A stretch of 64,000 nucleotides of DNA from Rhodococcus rhodnii (lineage in GTDB: Bacteria > Actinomycetota > Actinomycetes > Mycobacteriales > Pseudonocardiaceae): NCBI GenBank assembly GCA_000720375.1, contig JOAA01000032.1:1-64000 (forward strand), written 5' to 3'. Under the pieces are notes generated by a model. The model searched no databases. It was not told the DNA's origin and saw only the letters and a program-made list of their open reading frames with translations. A program made the position numbers and the translations under genes. The stretch's first letter is position 1, and each line of letters begins with the position of its first letter. This document shows, in pieces, positions 52,319-60,019 of this stretch.

Positions 52319-53201
52319 GTGCGGTCCAGCCTCCTTCCGGGCGATCGAACCAAAGGTGCACCTGCCCGGTTCCGATCGAGTTCTCGTATTCGCCGTATTG
52401 CCGGGCCGGGGCGGTCCAGCGTTCCTCGCCGAGCGCGCCGGCCAGCATGATGTAGTGGAAGAACTTGGCTTCCGGCTTGTACGTCCAGAAGTCCGGCATG
52501 GTCTGCAGGACCTGGTCGTGCCTGCCTTCCTTGAACCACGCGATCCGCTCGTAGTCGGCTTCCCTGGCTTCCGGCGTACGGATGTGCACCGGGTCGCTGG
52601 CCTCGTGATCACGCAGTTCGCGCAGCGGCCAGAAGGTGTGGGACATCGCGCCGGACGCGATCACGATCACCTTGCGGTCCGTGGCGGCGATGCCGTCGGC
52701 GAGGGCACGGCCGAGCCGGAGATGGTCTTCCATGTCCCCGGTCTGGCAGACGCCGATGCTGATCCATCGCTTGTCCGGCAGGCCTTCGCCGAGGTACTTC
52801 CACAGGTTGATGGTCGCGTAGTAGATCGGGAGGTAGTCGTCGTCGATCGGGGTGATCCACGTGCCATGCTTGTCCGCGAAGCCGGCGATGGCGTGTGCGA
52901 GTTCCGGATCGCCCGGGAAGTCGTACGGCATCCGGCACATCCCACGCGGCAGTTCCTCCGAAGTGAACAGTCCCGCGCGCCGGTTCTGCGCGGTGACAAC
53001 GAATTCGACGGTCGTGGCCCAGTGCGAGTCCAGGACGATCACGGTGTCGTAGTCGAGTGTTTCGAACACGTCCTCGCGTAGCTGCCGCAGGCCGGTCACG
53101 AGGGTGATCTCCTTGCCCTGGTTGAGGTCCAGCCGGTCCTGCTCCGGCAGAACGATGGTCGGGACGTGCGCGAGCAGTCCCGCACCGACGATCTCACCCA
53201 C
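52311..53201 (-). CDS. Class III extradiol ring-cleavage dioxygenase (homoprotocatechuate type)
   Basis: A 296-aa LigB-family dioxygenase. The Fe(II) ligands appear as His12 (LLAHVPT) and His60 (VLDSHWA), with a Glu near FFHYIMLAGALGEE. MSHTFWPLRELRDHEASDP and the GDMEDHLRLGRALADG segment match 3,4-dihydroxyphenylacetate 2,3-dioxygenase-like proteins (HpaD/HpcB of the LigB superfamily). It opens a catecholic ring next to the hydroxyls. Overlaps neighbours on both sides by 8 nt. Confidence 0.88.
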   Translation of the reverse strand: MGEIVGAGLLAHVPTIVLPEQDRLDLNQGKEITLVTGLRQLREDVFETLDYDTVIVLDSHWATTVEFVVTAQNRRAGLFTSEELPRGMCRMPYDFPGDPELAHAIAGFADKHGTWITPIDDDYLPIYYATINLWKYLGEGLPDKRWISIGVCQTGDMEDHLRLGRALADGIAATDRKVIVIASGAMSHTFWPLRELRDHEASDPVHIRTPEAREADYERIAWFKEGRHDQVLQTMPDFWTYKPEAKFFHYIMLAGALGEERWTAPARQYGEYENSIGTGQVHLWFDRPEGGWTAHA

Positions 53202-54627
53202 GGTCGTTCCACCCCTTCGGCGCGGTCACGGTGTTCTTCACATCGCAGTAGAAGTCGAAACTCCAGTTCCCGCCCTCCCGGCCGATGCCCGACTGGCGTG
53301 CGCCGCCGAACGGCGCCTGCAGGTCACGGACGAAGAAGCAGTTCACCCAGACCGTTCCGGCAACCAATTGCTTGGTCACGCGGTCGGCCCGGTCCCGGGA
53401 GCCGGTCGCCAGCGTCGCGGCGAGGCCGTACCGGGTGTCGTTGGCGAGCCGGACCGCCTCCTCTTCGGCTGTGAAGGTCTGCAGGGTCAGCACCGGCCCG
53501 AAGACCTCGTCCTGCACGATTTCCGAGTCCTGGGCGACGTTCGTGAGCAGGGTCGGCCGGTAGTACAGGCCACCGAGGTCCTCGTTCGGGCCGCCGCCGA
53601 CGACCGCTCTGGCACCGCTGCCGAGTGCCCGCTGGACGTAGCCGTCGATCTTGGCGAGCTGGCGTTCGTGGATGTTCGGGCCGATGTCCGTTGCCTCGTC
53701 CCGCGGATCGCCCTGCGTCAACCCAGAGGCCTTGGCAATGAACCGTTCGGTGAACTCGTCGGCGATGCTCGCCTCGACGAGGATGCGGGTGGCGGCCAGG
53801 CAAACCTGCCCGGCGTTGTCGTACTGCTCGACGGCGAGGTCAACGGCCAGATCCAGGTCCGCGTCGGTGAAGATCAACAGCGGCGATTTGCCACCGAGCT
53901 CCAGGCTGATCGGTGTCAGGTTGGCCGCCGCTGCCGCCGCGATCCGCCGGGCGGTGGGCACGGATCCGGTGAAGCTGACCCGCCGGATGTCCGGGTGTGC
54001 GACCAGCGGTTCGCCGATTTCGGGGCCGTACCCGTGGACGACGTTGAACACGCCGTCCGGCAGGCCTGCGTCTGCCGTGATGTCGGCGAGGAGTGAGGCC
54101 GTTCGCGGCGACCACTCGGCGGGCTTGAGCACGACCGTGTTCCCGGCGGCCAGTGCGGGCGCGATCTTCCAGGTCGCCAACATCAACGGCGCGTTCCAGG
54201 GCGTGATCAACGCGCATGGCCCGGAGGGGTCCCATGACACGTGGTTGGTGTGTCCGCGGGTGTCGAAGTCCTTGTGCTCCAACTGAACGAGCCAGTCGGC
54301 GAAGAACCGGAAGTTGCGCGCGACCCGCGGCATCACGCCTCGGCGATGCGACCGCAGCAGGGCACCGTTGTCCTCGGTCTCCGTGATCGCCAGCTCTTCC
54401 AGGCGTTTTTCCACGCCATCGGCGATGGCGTGCAGGATCTCCGCGCGCTCGGCTTTTGACGTTCCCGCCCAGGCTGGGAACGCCTTCTTGGCCGCGTTGA
54501 CGGCTCGTTCGGCTTCGGCGGCGCCACCGCGGGCGACCTCGGTGAGCACGCGGCCGTCGATAGGGGAGACGTCGGTGAACGTCTGCGCGGAGCCGATGCG
54601 TTCGCCGCCGATCCAATGCTCGATCAT
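53194..54627 (-). CDS. Aldehyde dehydrogenase (CHMS dehydrogenase-like)
   Basis: A 477-aa NAD-dependent aldehyde dehydrogenase: LITPWNAPLMLATWKIAPAL, FTGSVPTARRIAA, catalytic Glu in LELGGKSPLL and catalytic Cys in GQVCLAATRI, and a C-terminal PFGGARQSGIGREGG. Context and similarity indicate 5-carboxymethyl-2-hydroxymuconate semialdehyde dehydrogenase (HpaE type), which oxidises the ring-cleavage product. Start ATG at 54627 overlaps the ADC-like stop (ATGA). Confidence 0.9.
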   Translation of the reverse strand: MIEHWIGGERIGSAQTFTDVSPIDGRVLTEVARGGAAEAERAVNAAKKAFPAWAGTSKAERAEILHAIADGVEKRLEELAITETEDNGALLRSHRRGVMPRVARNFRFFADWLVQLEHKDFDTRGHTNHVSWDPSGPCALITPWNAPLMLATWKIAPALAAGNTVVLKPAEWSPRTASLLADITADAGLPDGVFNVVHGYGPEIGEPLVAHPDIRRVSFTGSVPTARRIAAAAAANLTPISLELGGKSPLLIFTDADLDLAVDLAVEQYDNAGQVCLAATRILVEASIADEFTERFIAKASGLTQGDPRDEATDIGPNIHERQLAKIDGYVQRALGSGARAVVGGGPNEDLGGLYYRPTLLTNVAQDSEIVQDEVFGPVLTLQTFTAEEEAVRLANDTRYGLAATLATGSRDRADRVTKQLVAGTVWVNCFFVRDLQAPFGGARQSGIGREGGNWSFDFYCDVKNTVTAPKGWNDRG

Positions 54628-55406
54628 CGGTTCTCCAGCACTGTGCCGCCGTCCCATACCACGCCCACCTGCCGGAAGTACGCCGCGATCGGCTCATGTA
54701 CGGCAAGCCTGGCCAGTTCCTCGGTCGGCGCCGGGAACAACTCCAGCTCCGCGTCGCCGGTCCACGCCGGGCCTGCCTCGAACGACTTCGCGCCGGATTC
54801 GATCAGTTCGTTCAGGGCCTGGCCGTCGCCCGTGATCGATGGCAGTTGCCGGTGGTGCGCCATCGGATGGCCGTTGACGAATCCGTTGCTGTCAGAGGGT
54901 TCCCGCAAGGTCACCACAGTCTGAGCAAGCCTTCGGTCGGCTGCGGCGAGCGTCGCACCGAACCGGGCGCCCGCTTCGAGTTTCGGCGCGGGGCCGTAGG
55001 GGTGTGGCCGGGTCATGTGGATCGAGCCGAATTTCTTGGGATAGCCCTGGTGGATCCCGCGCGCGATGGCGAAGTCCTTGTCCACCCAGATGTAGACGCA
55101 GCGCGAGTACGTCGTGCCCTGGTAGCGGCAGCGCACCACCACGAACGCTTCCTTGTACTGCGACCGGACCGGATCGAGCAGTTCGTCCCGGCTGTCCGAA
55201 CAGGACTGCCAGTCCGCCCAGATCAACGCGACCGCACCGGGATCCTCCTCGGCGAGCTCCAGCGGCTCGGGCAGCAGCTCGCGGACGCGGTCGGGGTTCG
55301 TGCGGTATTCGACGGTCAGCAGGTCGCCCGAGTAGTGCCACGGCGGCGGTGGGATCAGCGACGACGCGCCCGTCGCTGTCTTCGGGTAGAAGAATCCCCT
55401 GGTCAT
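54624..55406 (-). CDS. Acetoacetate decarboxylase-family protein
   Basis: A 260-aa ADC-superfamily protein. The Schiff-base Lys motif is conserved (GIHQGYPKKFGSIH), along with RVRELLPEPLELAEEDPGAV and RYQGTTYSRCVYIWVD. Start ATG at 55406 has a GGAGGT site. As first gene of a meta-cleavage operon it may act on a side-chain keto acid or as an enolase/hydratase-like step; family members include non-decarboxylating enzymes. The promoter carries the GTTTG-N4-CAAAC operator. Confidence 0.85.
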   Translation of the reverse strand: MTRGFFYPKTATGASSLIPPPPWHYSGDLLTVEYRTNPDRVRELLPEPLELAEEDPGAVALIWADWQSCSDSRDELLDPVRSQYKEAFVVVRCRYQGTTYSRCVYIWVDKDFAIARGIHQGYPKKFGSIHMTRPHPYGPAPKLEAGARFGATLAAADRRLAQTVVTLREPSDSNGFVNGHPMAHHRQLPSITGDGQALNELIESGAKSFEAGPAWTGDAELELFPAPTEELARLAVHEPIAAYFRQVGVVWDGGTVLENR

Positions 55407-55423
55407 CACGGACCTCCGTGGTC

Positions 55424-55466
55424 GTTTGGCCTCAAACAAGATAGGTCGGCCGCGCGCACGGGTCAA
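55424..55466 (-). promoter_or_regulatory. Promoter and operator of the meta-cleavage operon
   Basis: On the minus strand: -35 TTGACC (55466-55461), 17-bp spacer, -10 TATCTT (55443-55438), directly followed by the palindrome GTTTG-AGGC-CAAAC (55437-55424). A protein bound there would block transcription start. The identical arms recur in the GS-P450 promoter. Confidence 0.7.
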
Positions 55467-55474
55467 GCGTGGCG

Positions 55475-56149
55475 TCAGTTCAACCAGGCGAGCAGGCCCT
55501 GTTTGTAGTTCTCGCGCACCAGGGAGATGGGCAGGCGATCGGAGGCGCGCCGTAGCACCGCCTCGATGCTGAACACCGTCCGGTTCGCGTCGAACGTGGC
55601 ATCGGAGGCGTTTTCGCGCAACGTCGAAATGTCCTCCCGAGTCCAGTCTCCTGGCAGCAGCTGCCAATCGAACGTGGTTCGCAACGTTGTGCGGCTGGGT
55701 GTCAGCGACTGCACCACGGTGCCGAACGGCGTGGTGGTGCGGTCGAGTTGGTCGTTCATCTCCGGCGTGAGCCTATTGGGTACGTACCAGTTCTCGGCTT
55801 CCGACAGCAGCCGGTCGCCGCAGGTCAACCGCACCCTGCGGTAGCGGACGCTGTCGCCTGCGCCGAGCTGGAGGTCGGTGCGCTGGGCGTCGGTGAGCGG
55901 GGCGTTGGCGCCGGCCTCGTTCTGCGCGACGATCTTCGGGTCCGGCGCGAGCCGGTGGTCGCGGCACCACGCCTGCAGTGTCGAGGTCGCGGACGGGCTG
56001 GCCAGGATGGCGGATCGGGCTTGTTCGGCGACGGCGTAGAGCCGCAGGTTGCGGTCCAGTTCGTCGGTCTCGCTCGGTGCGATCAGCAATCCGGCGACCA
56101 GGCCGACCGCCAAGGCTGCCACGATGGCGATTCCGAAGCGGAGTCTCAC
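55475..56149 (-). CDS. Membrane-anchored chorismate-lyase-like (UbiC/UTRA-fold) protein
   Basis: A 224-aa protein from the GTG at 56149. An N-terminal signal-anchor (RFGIAIVAALAVGLVAGLLI) precedes a domain resembling the chorismate pyruvate-lyase/UTRA fold: VRYRRVRLTCGDRLLSEAENW, YVPNRLTPEMNDQLDRTTTP and FGTVVQSLTPSRTTL. The C-terminal RENYKQGLLAWLN is like the tail of UbiC-type proteins. Soluble UbiC makes 4-hydroxybenzoate; an exported relative is odd. It lies between the meta-cleavage operon and the GS-P450 operon. Family assignment is moderate. Confidence 0.6.
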   Translation of the reverse strand: MRLRFGIAIVAALAVGLVAGLLIAPSETDELDRNLRLYAVAEQARSAILASPSATSTLQAWCRDHRLAPDPKIVAQNEAGANAPLTDAQRTDLQLGAGDSVRYRRVRLTCGDRLLSEAENWYVPNRLTPEMNDQLDRTTTPFGTVVQSLTPSRTTLRTTFDWQLLPGDWTREDISTLRENASDATFDANRTVFSIEAVLRRASDRLPISLVRENYKQGLLAWLN

Positions 56150-56208
56150 CTGTCCAGTGTCCCGTCCCGGTTTTGCCGCGGCAATGCGGTAAACGGCGAA
56201 GAATGGCC

Positions 56209-56249
56209 TTGTGGTCCCGCGGCGAACGGCATACGGTTTGACCCCAAAC
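56209..56249 (+). promoter_or_regulatory. Promoter and operator of the GS-P450 operon
   Basis: -35 TTGTGG (56209-56214), 17-bp spacer, -10 TACGGT (56232-56237), overlapped by the palindrome GTTTG-ACCC-CAAAC (56236-56249). It has the same arms and nearly the same position as in the divergent meta-cleavage operon promoter. Confidence 0.65.
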
Positions 56250-56274
56250 GATGGGCTGCCCGAGGGAGACATCG

Positions 56275-57588
56275 GTGAGTGCGCAAGAGCTCGTTGATCG
56301 CCTTTCCGGCGAGGGAATCGACGTCGTGCGCGTGTCCTATCCGGACATGATCGGTACCGACCGCGCCAAGGACGTCCTGGTCGAGCATCTTCCGTCGGCT
56401 TGCGAGCACGGGCTCGCGTTCTGCCGCGCGGTGTACCACACGAGTCCGCAGGGCGACACCGTCGCCGTTCCCGGCGGGCTGGACGCCGGGCTGCCCGACA
56501 TCACGGTGCGCCCCGATCTGTCCACTGTGGTCGCTATTCCGTGGGAACCGGGCGTGGCCTGGTGCCTCGCCGACTCGACCGCCCCGGAATCGCCGAGGGA
56601 CGTGCTGCGGTCGGTGATCGCGCGGGCGGCCGAGCATGGCATACATCCGGTGATCGGCCCGGAGTTGGAGTACTTCCTGTGCGACCCGGACCCGTCGTCG
56701 CCGCGTGGATGGCGTCGGTACACGTCGGTGCCGGGAGCGGTGTACACCGCAGGACTGCGTGCCGACCCGGACAACCACTTGCTCCGGGTGTTGCGGCACG
56801 TGCGTGACCTCGGGATCGGCGTGACCGGGGGAAACCACGAGTACGACGGCGGCCAGTTCGAGATCAACCTCCAGCACTCGGCGGCGTTGTCCGCCGCGGA
56901 CCGGGCTTTCCGGTTCAAGTCCGCGATCAAGGAGCTGGCCCGCAAGGAAGGCAGGCTCGCCACGTTCATGGGCAAGCCGTTCGGCGACGCGGGCGGCTCC
57001 GGCTTCCACTTCCACCTGTCGTGCGAGAACTCCGCGGGCAACTGCTTCGACGACCCGGCAGCGGAGTACGGACTGTCCACAATGGCGCGTCACGCGATCG
57101 CGGGCGTGCTGCGGCACGCGCCGGCGCTGGCTGCCTTGGCCAACCCGACCATCAACTCGTACAAGCGTTTCGGCCCGGACACACTGGCGCCATGGCTGAT
57201 CGACTGGGGACTGGACAACCGCAGCGCGATGATCCGGATTCCGCCGGAACGCGGTGCGGGTACCCGGTTCGAGCTTCGCCTCGGGGACGCCAGCGCCAAT
57301 CCGTACCTGGCCATCGCCGGAACCATTGCCGCGGCTCTGCTTGGCGTGCTGGCGCGCGACGAGCCACCTGCCCCGCTTGAGGGTTACGGCTACAACGCCG
57401 CGAAATCGCCTGTCCTGCCGTCACATTTGTCCAGCGCGCTGGACGCGTTGGAGGCGGATACCCCGCTGACCGAGACACTCGGCAAGGACTTCGTCACATC
57501 GTTCCTGAGCTACAAGCGCGATGAGGTAGAACGATTCCAGCGGCATGTCACCGACTGGGAGTTCACCGAATACGCCTACCACCTTTGA
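56275..57588 (+). CDS. Glutamine synthetase-family ligase
   Basis: A 437-aa GS-like enzyme: PVIGPELEYFLCDPDPSS, GGNHEYDGGQFEINLQHSAA, FMGKPFGDAGGSGFHFHLS, INSYKRFGPDTLAPW, and RFELRLGDASANPYLAIAGT. It is of the GlnA-like/gamma-glutamyl-amide ligase group rather than the assimilatory enzyme (no adenylylation-site context). The GTG at 56275 has a GAGGGAG site. Coupled (8 nt) to a P450. By analogy with GlnA3/GlnA4/IpuC-type enzymes it may gamma-glutamylate an amine that is then oxidised; this is inference. Confidence 0.88.
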   Translation: MSAQELVDRLSGEGIDVVRVSYPDMIGTDRAKDVLVEHLPSACEHGLAFCRAVYHTSPQGDTVAVPGGLDAGLPDITVRPDLSTVVAIPWEPGVAWCLADSTAPESPRDVLRSVIARAAEHGIHPVIGPELEYFLCDPDPSSPRGWRRYTSVPGAVYTAGLRADPDNHLLRVLRHVRDLGIGVTGGNHEYDGGQFEINLQHSAALSAADRAFRFKSAIKELARKEGRLATFMGKPFGDAGGSGFHFHLSCENSAGNCFDDPAAEYGLSTMARHAIAGVLRHAPALAALANPTINSYKRFGPDTLAPWLIDWGLDNRSAMIRIPPERGAGTRFELRLGDASANPYLAIAGTIAAALLGVLARDEPPAPLEGYGYNAAKSPVLPSHLSSALDALEADTPLTETLGKDFVTSFLSYKRDEVERFQRHVTDWEFTEYAYHL

Positions 57589-57596
57589 GAGATAGG

Positions 57597-58838
57597 ATGA
57601 TCGCACTCTCGGACGTCGATCTCGTCAACCTGGACAACTTCACCGACGGCGTGACGCCGTGGCAGATGTTCCGCACGTTACGCCGGCACGCTCCCGTTCA
57701 CTGGCACCCCGAACCGGCACCGAACTCCGGATTCTGGTCGGTGACAAGGCATGCGGACGTCGTGGCGATCAGCAAGGACACGGAAACCTTCACATCGGCC
57801 AAGTTCGTCAACCTGGAAGAAGTGGACGACGACCAGATCGCCGTCCGCGCGTCCCTTCTGGAAACCGATGGCCTGCGCCACCGGGCGCTGCGAGGCTTGC
57901 TGCAACGCGAATTCAGTCCCACGGTGATCAGGCAGTACACGGACTTCCTGCGCGGACTGACCGCACGGACACTGGACGCGGCATTGCCCAAGGGCCGCTT
58001 CGACTTCGTTGCCGACGTGGCCGCGGACTTCCCGATCAACGTACTCGCCCGCTTGCTGGGAGTGCCCGATGAGGACATTCGGCAGCTGATCGACTGGGGC
58101 AACCGGATCATCGGCAACGCCGACCCCGACTACGCCGACGTGCTGGTCGACAGCGAGCAATACCGCGACCTGCCGTTCCGGTCACCCGCGTCGATCGAGG
58201 TGTTCGAATACGGCCGCGAACTCGCGCGCCAACGCCGTGGCGGAACAGGTACGGACCTAGTCTCCAAGCTGGTGAACGAAACCCCACGCGACGGCGTGCC
58301 GTTGTCCGCGCGGGACTTCGACAACTACTTCCTGCTGCTTGTGGTCGCAGGCAACGAGACGACACGGCACGCGATCTCCCACGCGATGCTCGCGCTCCTG
58401 CAGCACCCGGCCCAGCTGGCGAAGCTGCGTGACGACCCGTCGCTGATCCCCGGCGCGGTCGAGGAGTTCCTGCGCTGGGCCTCGCCCATCTACCACTTCC
58501 GGCGCACCGCGACCCGGGACACCGAACTGGGCGGGGAACACATCAAGGAAGGCGACAAGGTCGTCATGTGGTACGCCTCGGCCAACCGGGACGAGACCGT
58601 CTTCGACGACCCCGACACCTTCGACGTCACGCGGACGGCCAACGCACACGTCACTTTCGGCAGGGGCGGCCCGCACGTGTGCCTCGGCGGTGTCCTCGCC
58701 CGTGTCGAGATGCGGATCATGTTCGAAGAACTCGTCCCACGACTCGCCGACATCCGGCTCACCGGCGAGGTTTCCCGCGTGCGGTCCAACTTCGTCAACG
58801 GGATCAAGAAGCTCCCGGTCGAAGTCAGTCTCGCCTAG
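57597..58838 (+). CDS. Cytochrome P450
   Basis: A 413-aa P450: I-helix VVAGNETTRHAISHA, ExxR in AVEEFLRWASPIYHF, and heme-binding FGRGGPHVCLGGVLARVE. The general look (LHRHRALRGLLQREF-like C-helix, FSP-like) is that of CYP125/CYP123-type bacterial soluble enzymes. It requires ferredoxin partners not encoded nearby. In the same operon as the GS-like ligase, it probably hydroxylates or dealkylates its product. Confidence 0.92.
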   Translation: MIALSDVDLVNLDNFTDGVTPWQMFRTLRRHAPVHWHPEPAPNSGFWSVTRHADVVAISKDTETFTSAKFVNLEEVDDDQIAVRASLLETDGLRHRALRGLLQREFSPTVIRQYTDFLRGLTARTLDAALPKGRFDFVADVAADFPINVLARLLGVPDEDIRQLIDWGNRIIGNADPDYADVLVDSEQYRDLPFRSPASIEVFEYGRELARQRRGGTGTDLVSKLVNETPRDGVPLSARDFDNYFLLLVVAGNETTRHAISHAMLALLQHPAQLAKLRDDPSLIPGAVEEFLRWASPIYHFRRTATRDTELGGEHIKEGDKVVMWYASANRDETVFDDPDTFDVTRTANAHVTFGRGGPHVCLGGVLARVEMRIMFEELVPRLADIRLTGEVSRVRSNFVNGIKKLPVEVSLA

Positions 58839-58894
58839 CGCGCCACGACACTGGACAGAGTCGGATGTCATCGCGGGCCCCTTAGGCTCCAGGC

Positions 58895-60019
58895 ATGCCT
58901 GTGCTGATCGAGGAGACCGTGGACAGGCGGCCTGGGATGAGCGTTCGCCTGAGACTCACGCTCAGCTACGCCGGCTTCGTCCTGCTCGCGGGTGCCCTGC
59001 TGCTCGGCGCTGTGTGGGTGTTCCTGCTGCGAGGCACGCCCGCCAGGGTGCTGCTGCCCACCCCGTCGAACATCCTGCGCGTTTTCGACCCGAGCAACTT
59101 CGGTCCCATCGTCTTCGGCTCAGCGGCACTCGTCGTGCTGGTGTTCCTGCTGATATTCGGTCTGCTGGGCGGATGGATTCTGGCCGGACGCATGCTCACC
59201 CCGCTGACCCGCATCACCGACGCCACCCGCAAGGCCGCGAACGGATCACTCTCGCACCGAATCCGGCTGCCGGGCCGCGAAGACGAGTTCCGTGAACTCG
59301 CCGACGCCTTCGACACCATGCTCGAACAGCTTGAGTCCCACTTCGCCGAACAGCAACGGTTCGCGGCGAACGCCTCCCACGAACTACGCACCCCGCTGGC
59401 GATTTCCCGGACGCTCCTCGACGTCGCCCGCAACGACCCCGCGCGGGGCCAGGACGAACTCATCGAACGCCTGCACACCGCCACAACGCGGGCGATCGAC
59501 CTCACCGAGGCCCTGCTGCTGCTGAGCCGCAGCGACCGCGGCAGCTTCACCCGCGAGCCCGTCGACCTGTCCCTCCTCGCTGAGGAAGCCGCCGAAACGC
59601 TGCTTCCCCTCGCCGAACGGCGCAGGATCACACTCGAAGTCACCGGCGAGACAACACAGACCGTCGCCTCCGCGACGCTCATGCTGCGGATGGTGACGAA
59701 CCTCGTCCAGAACGCCATCGTCCACAACATCCCAACCGGCGGCACCGTCACGGTCCACACGGAGTCGCAGCACGGCGGGAGCGTGCTGCGGGTCGAGAAC
59801 ACGGGCCCTCCGCTCCCGCCGGAACTGGTACCGACCCTGATCGAACCCTTCCAACGCGCGACAGAACGCGTACGCACCGACGAGCACGTCGGCGTCGGCC
59901 TCGGGCTGGCCATCGTGCACAGCATCGTCCGGGCACACGACGGGACCCTCGACCTCGCACCTCGCCCCGCAGGCGGTCTTCTCGTCACGATCCGACTGCC
60001 CGGCACGCCGGACGACTAG
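58895..60019 (+). CDS. Sensor histidine kinase without adjacent regulator
   Basis: A 374-aa kinase: helix 1 (LTLSYAGFVLLAGALLLGAV), short loop, helix 2 (ALVVLVFLLIFGLLGGWI), HAMP (GRMLTPLTRITDATRKA), HisKA (RFAANASHELRTPLAISR), HATPase (NLVQNAIVHNIPTGG, GLGLAIVHSIVRAH). A later ATG at 58937 is possible. No response regulator is found upstream (P450) or downstream (convergent peptidase), which is unusual for this CseC/VanS-like class. The convergent peptidase overlaps its stop by 4 nt. Confidence 0.9.
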   Translation: MPVLIEETVDRRPGMSVRLRLTLSYAGFVLLAGALLLGAVWVFLLRGTPARVLLPTPSNILRVFDPSNFGPIVFGSAALVVLVFLLIFGLLGGWILAGRMLTPLTRITDATRKAANGSLSHRIRLPGREDEFRELADAFDTMLEQLESHFAEQQRFAANASHELRTPLAISRTLLDVARNDPARGQDELIERLHTATTRAIDLTEALLLLSRSDRGSFTREPVDLSLLAEEAAETLLPLAERRRITLEVTGETTQTVASATLMLRMVTNLVQNAIVHNIPTGGTVTVHTESQHGGSVLRVENTGPPLPPELVPTLIEPFQRATERVRTDEHVGVGLGLAIVHSIVRAHDGTLDLAPRPAGGLLVTIRLPGTPDD

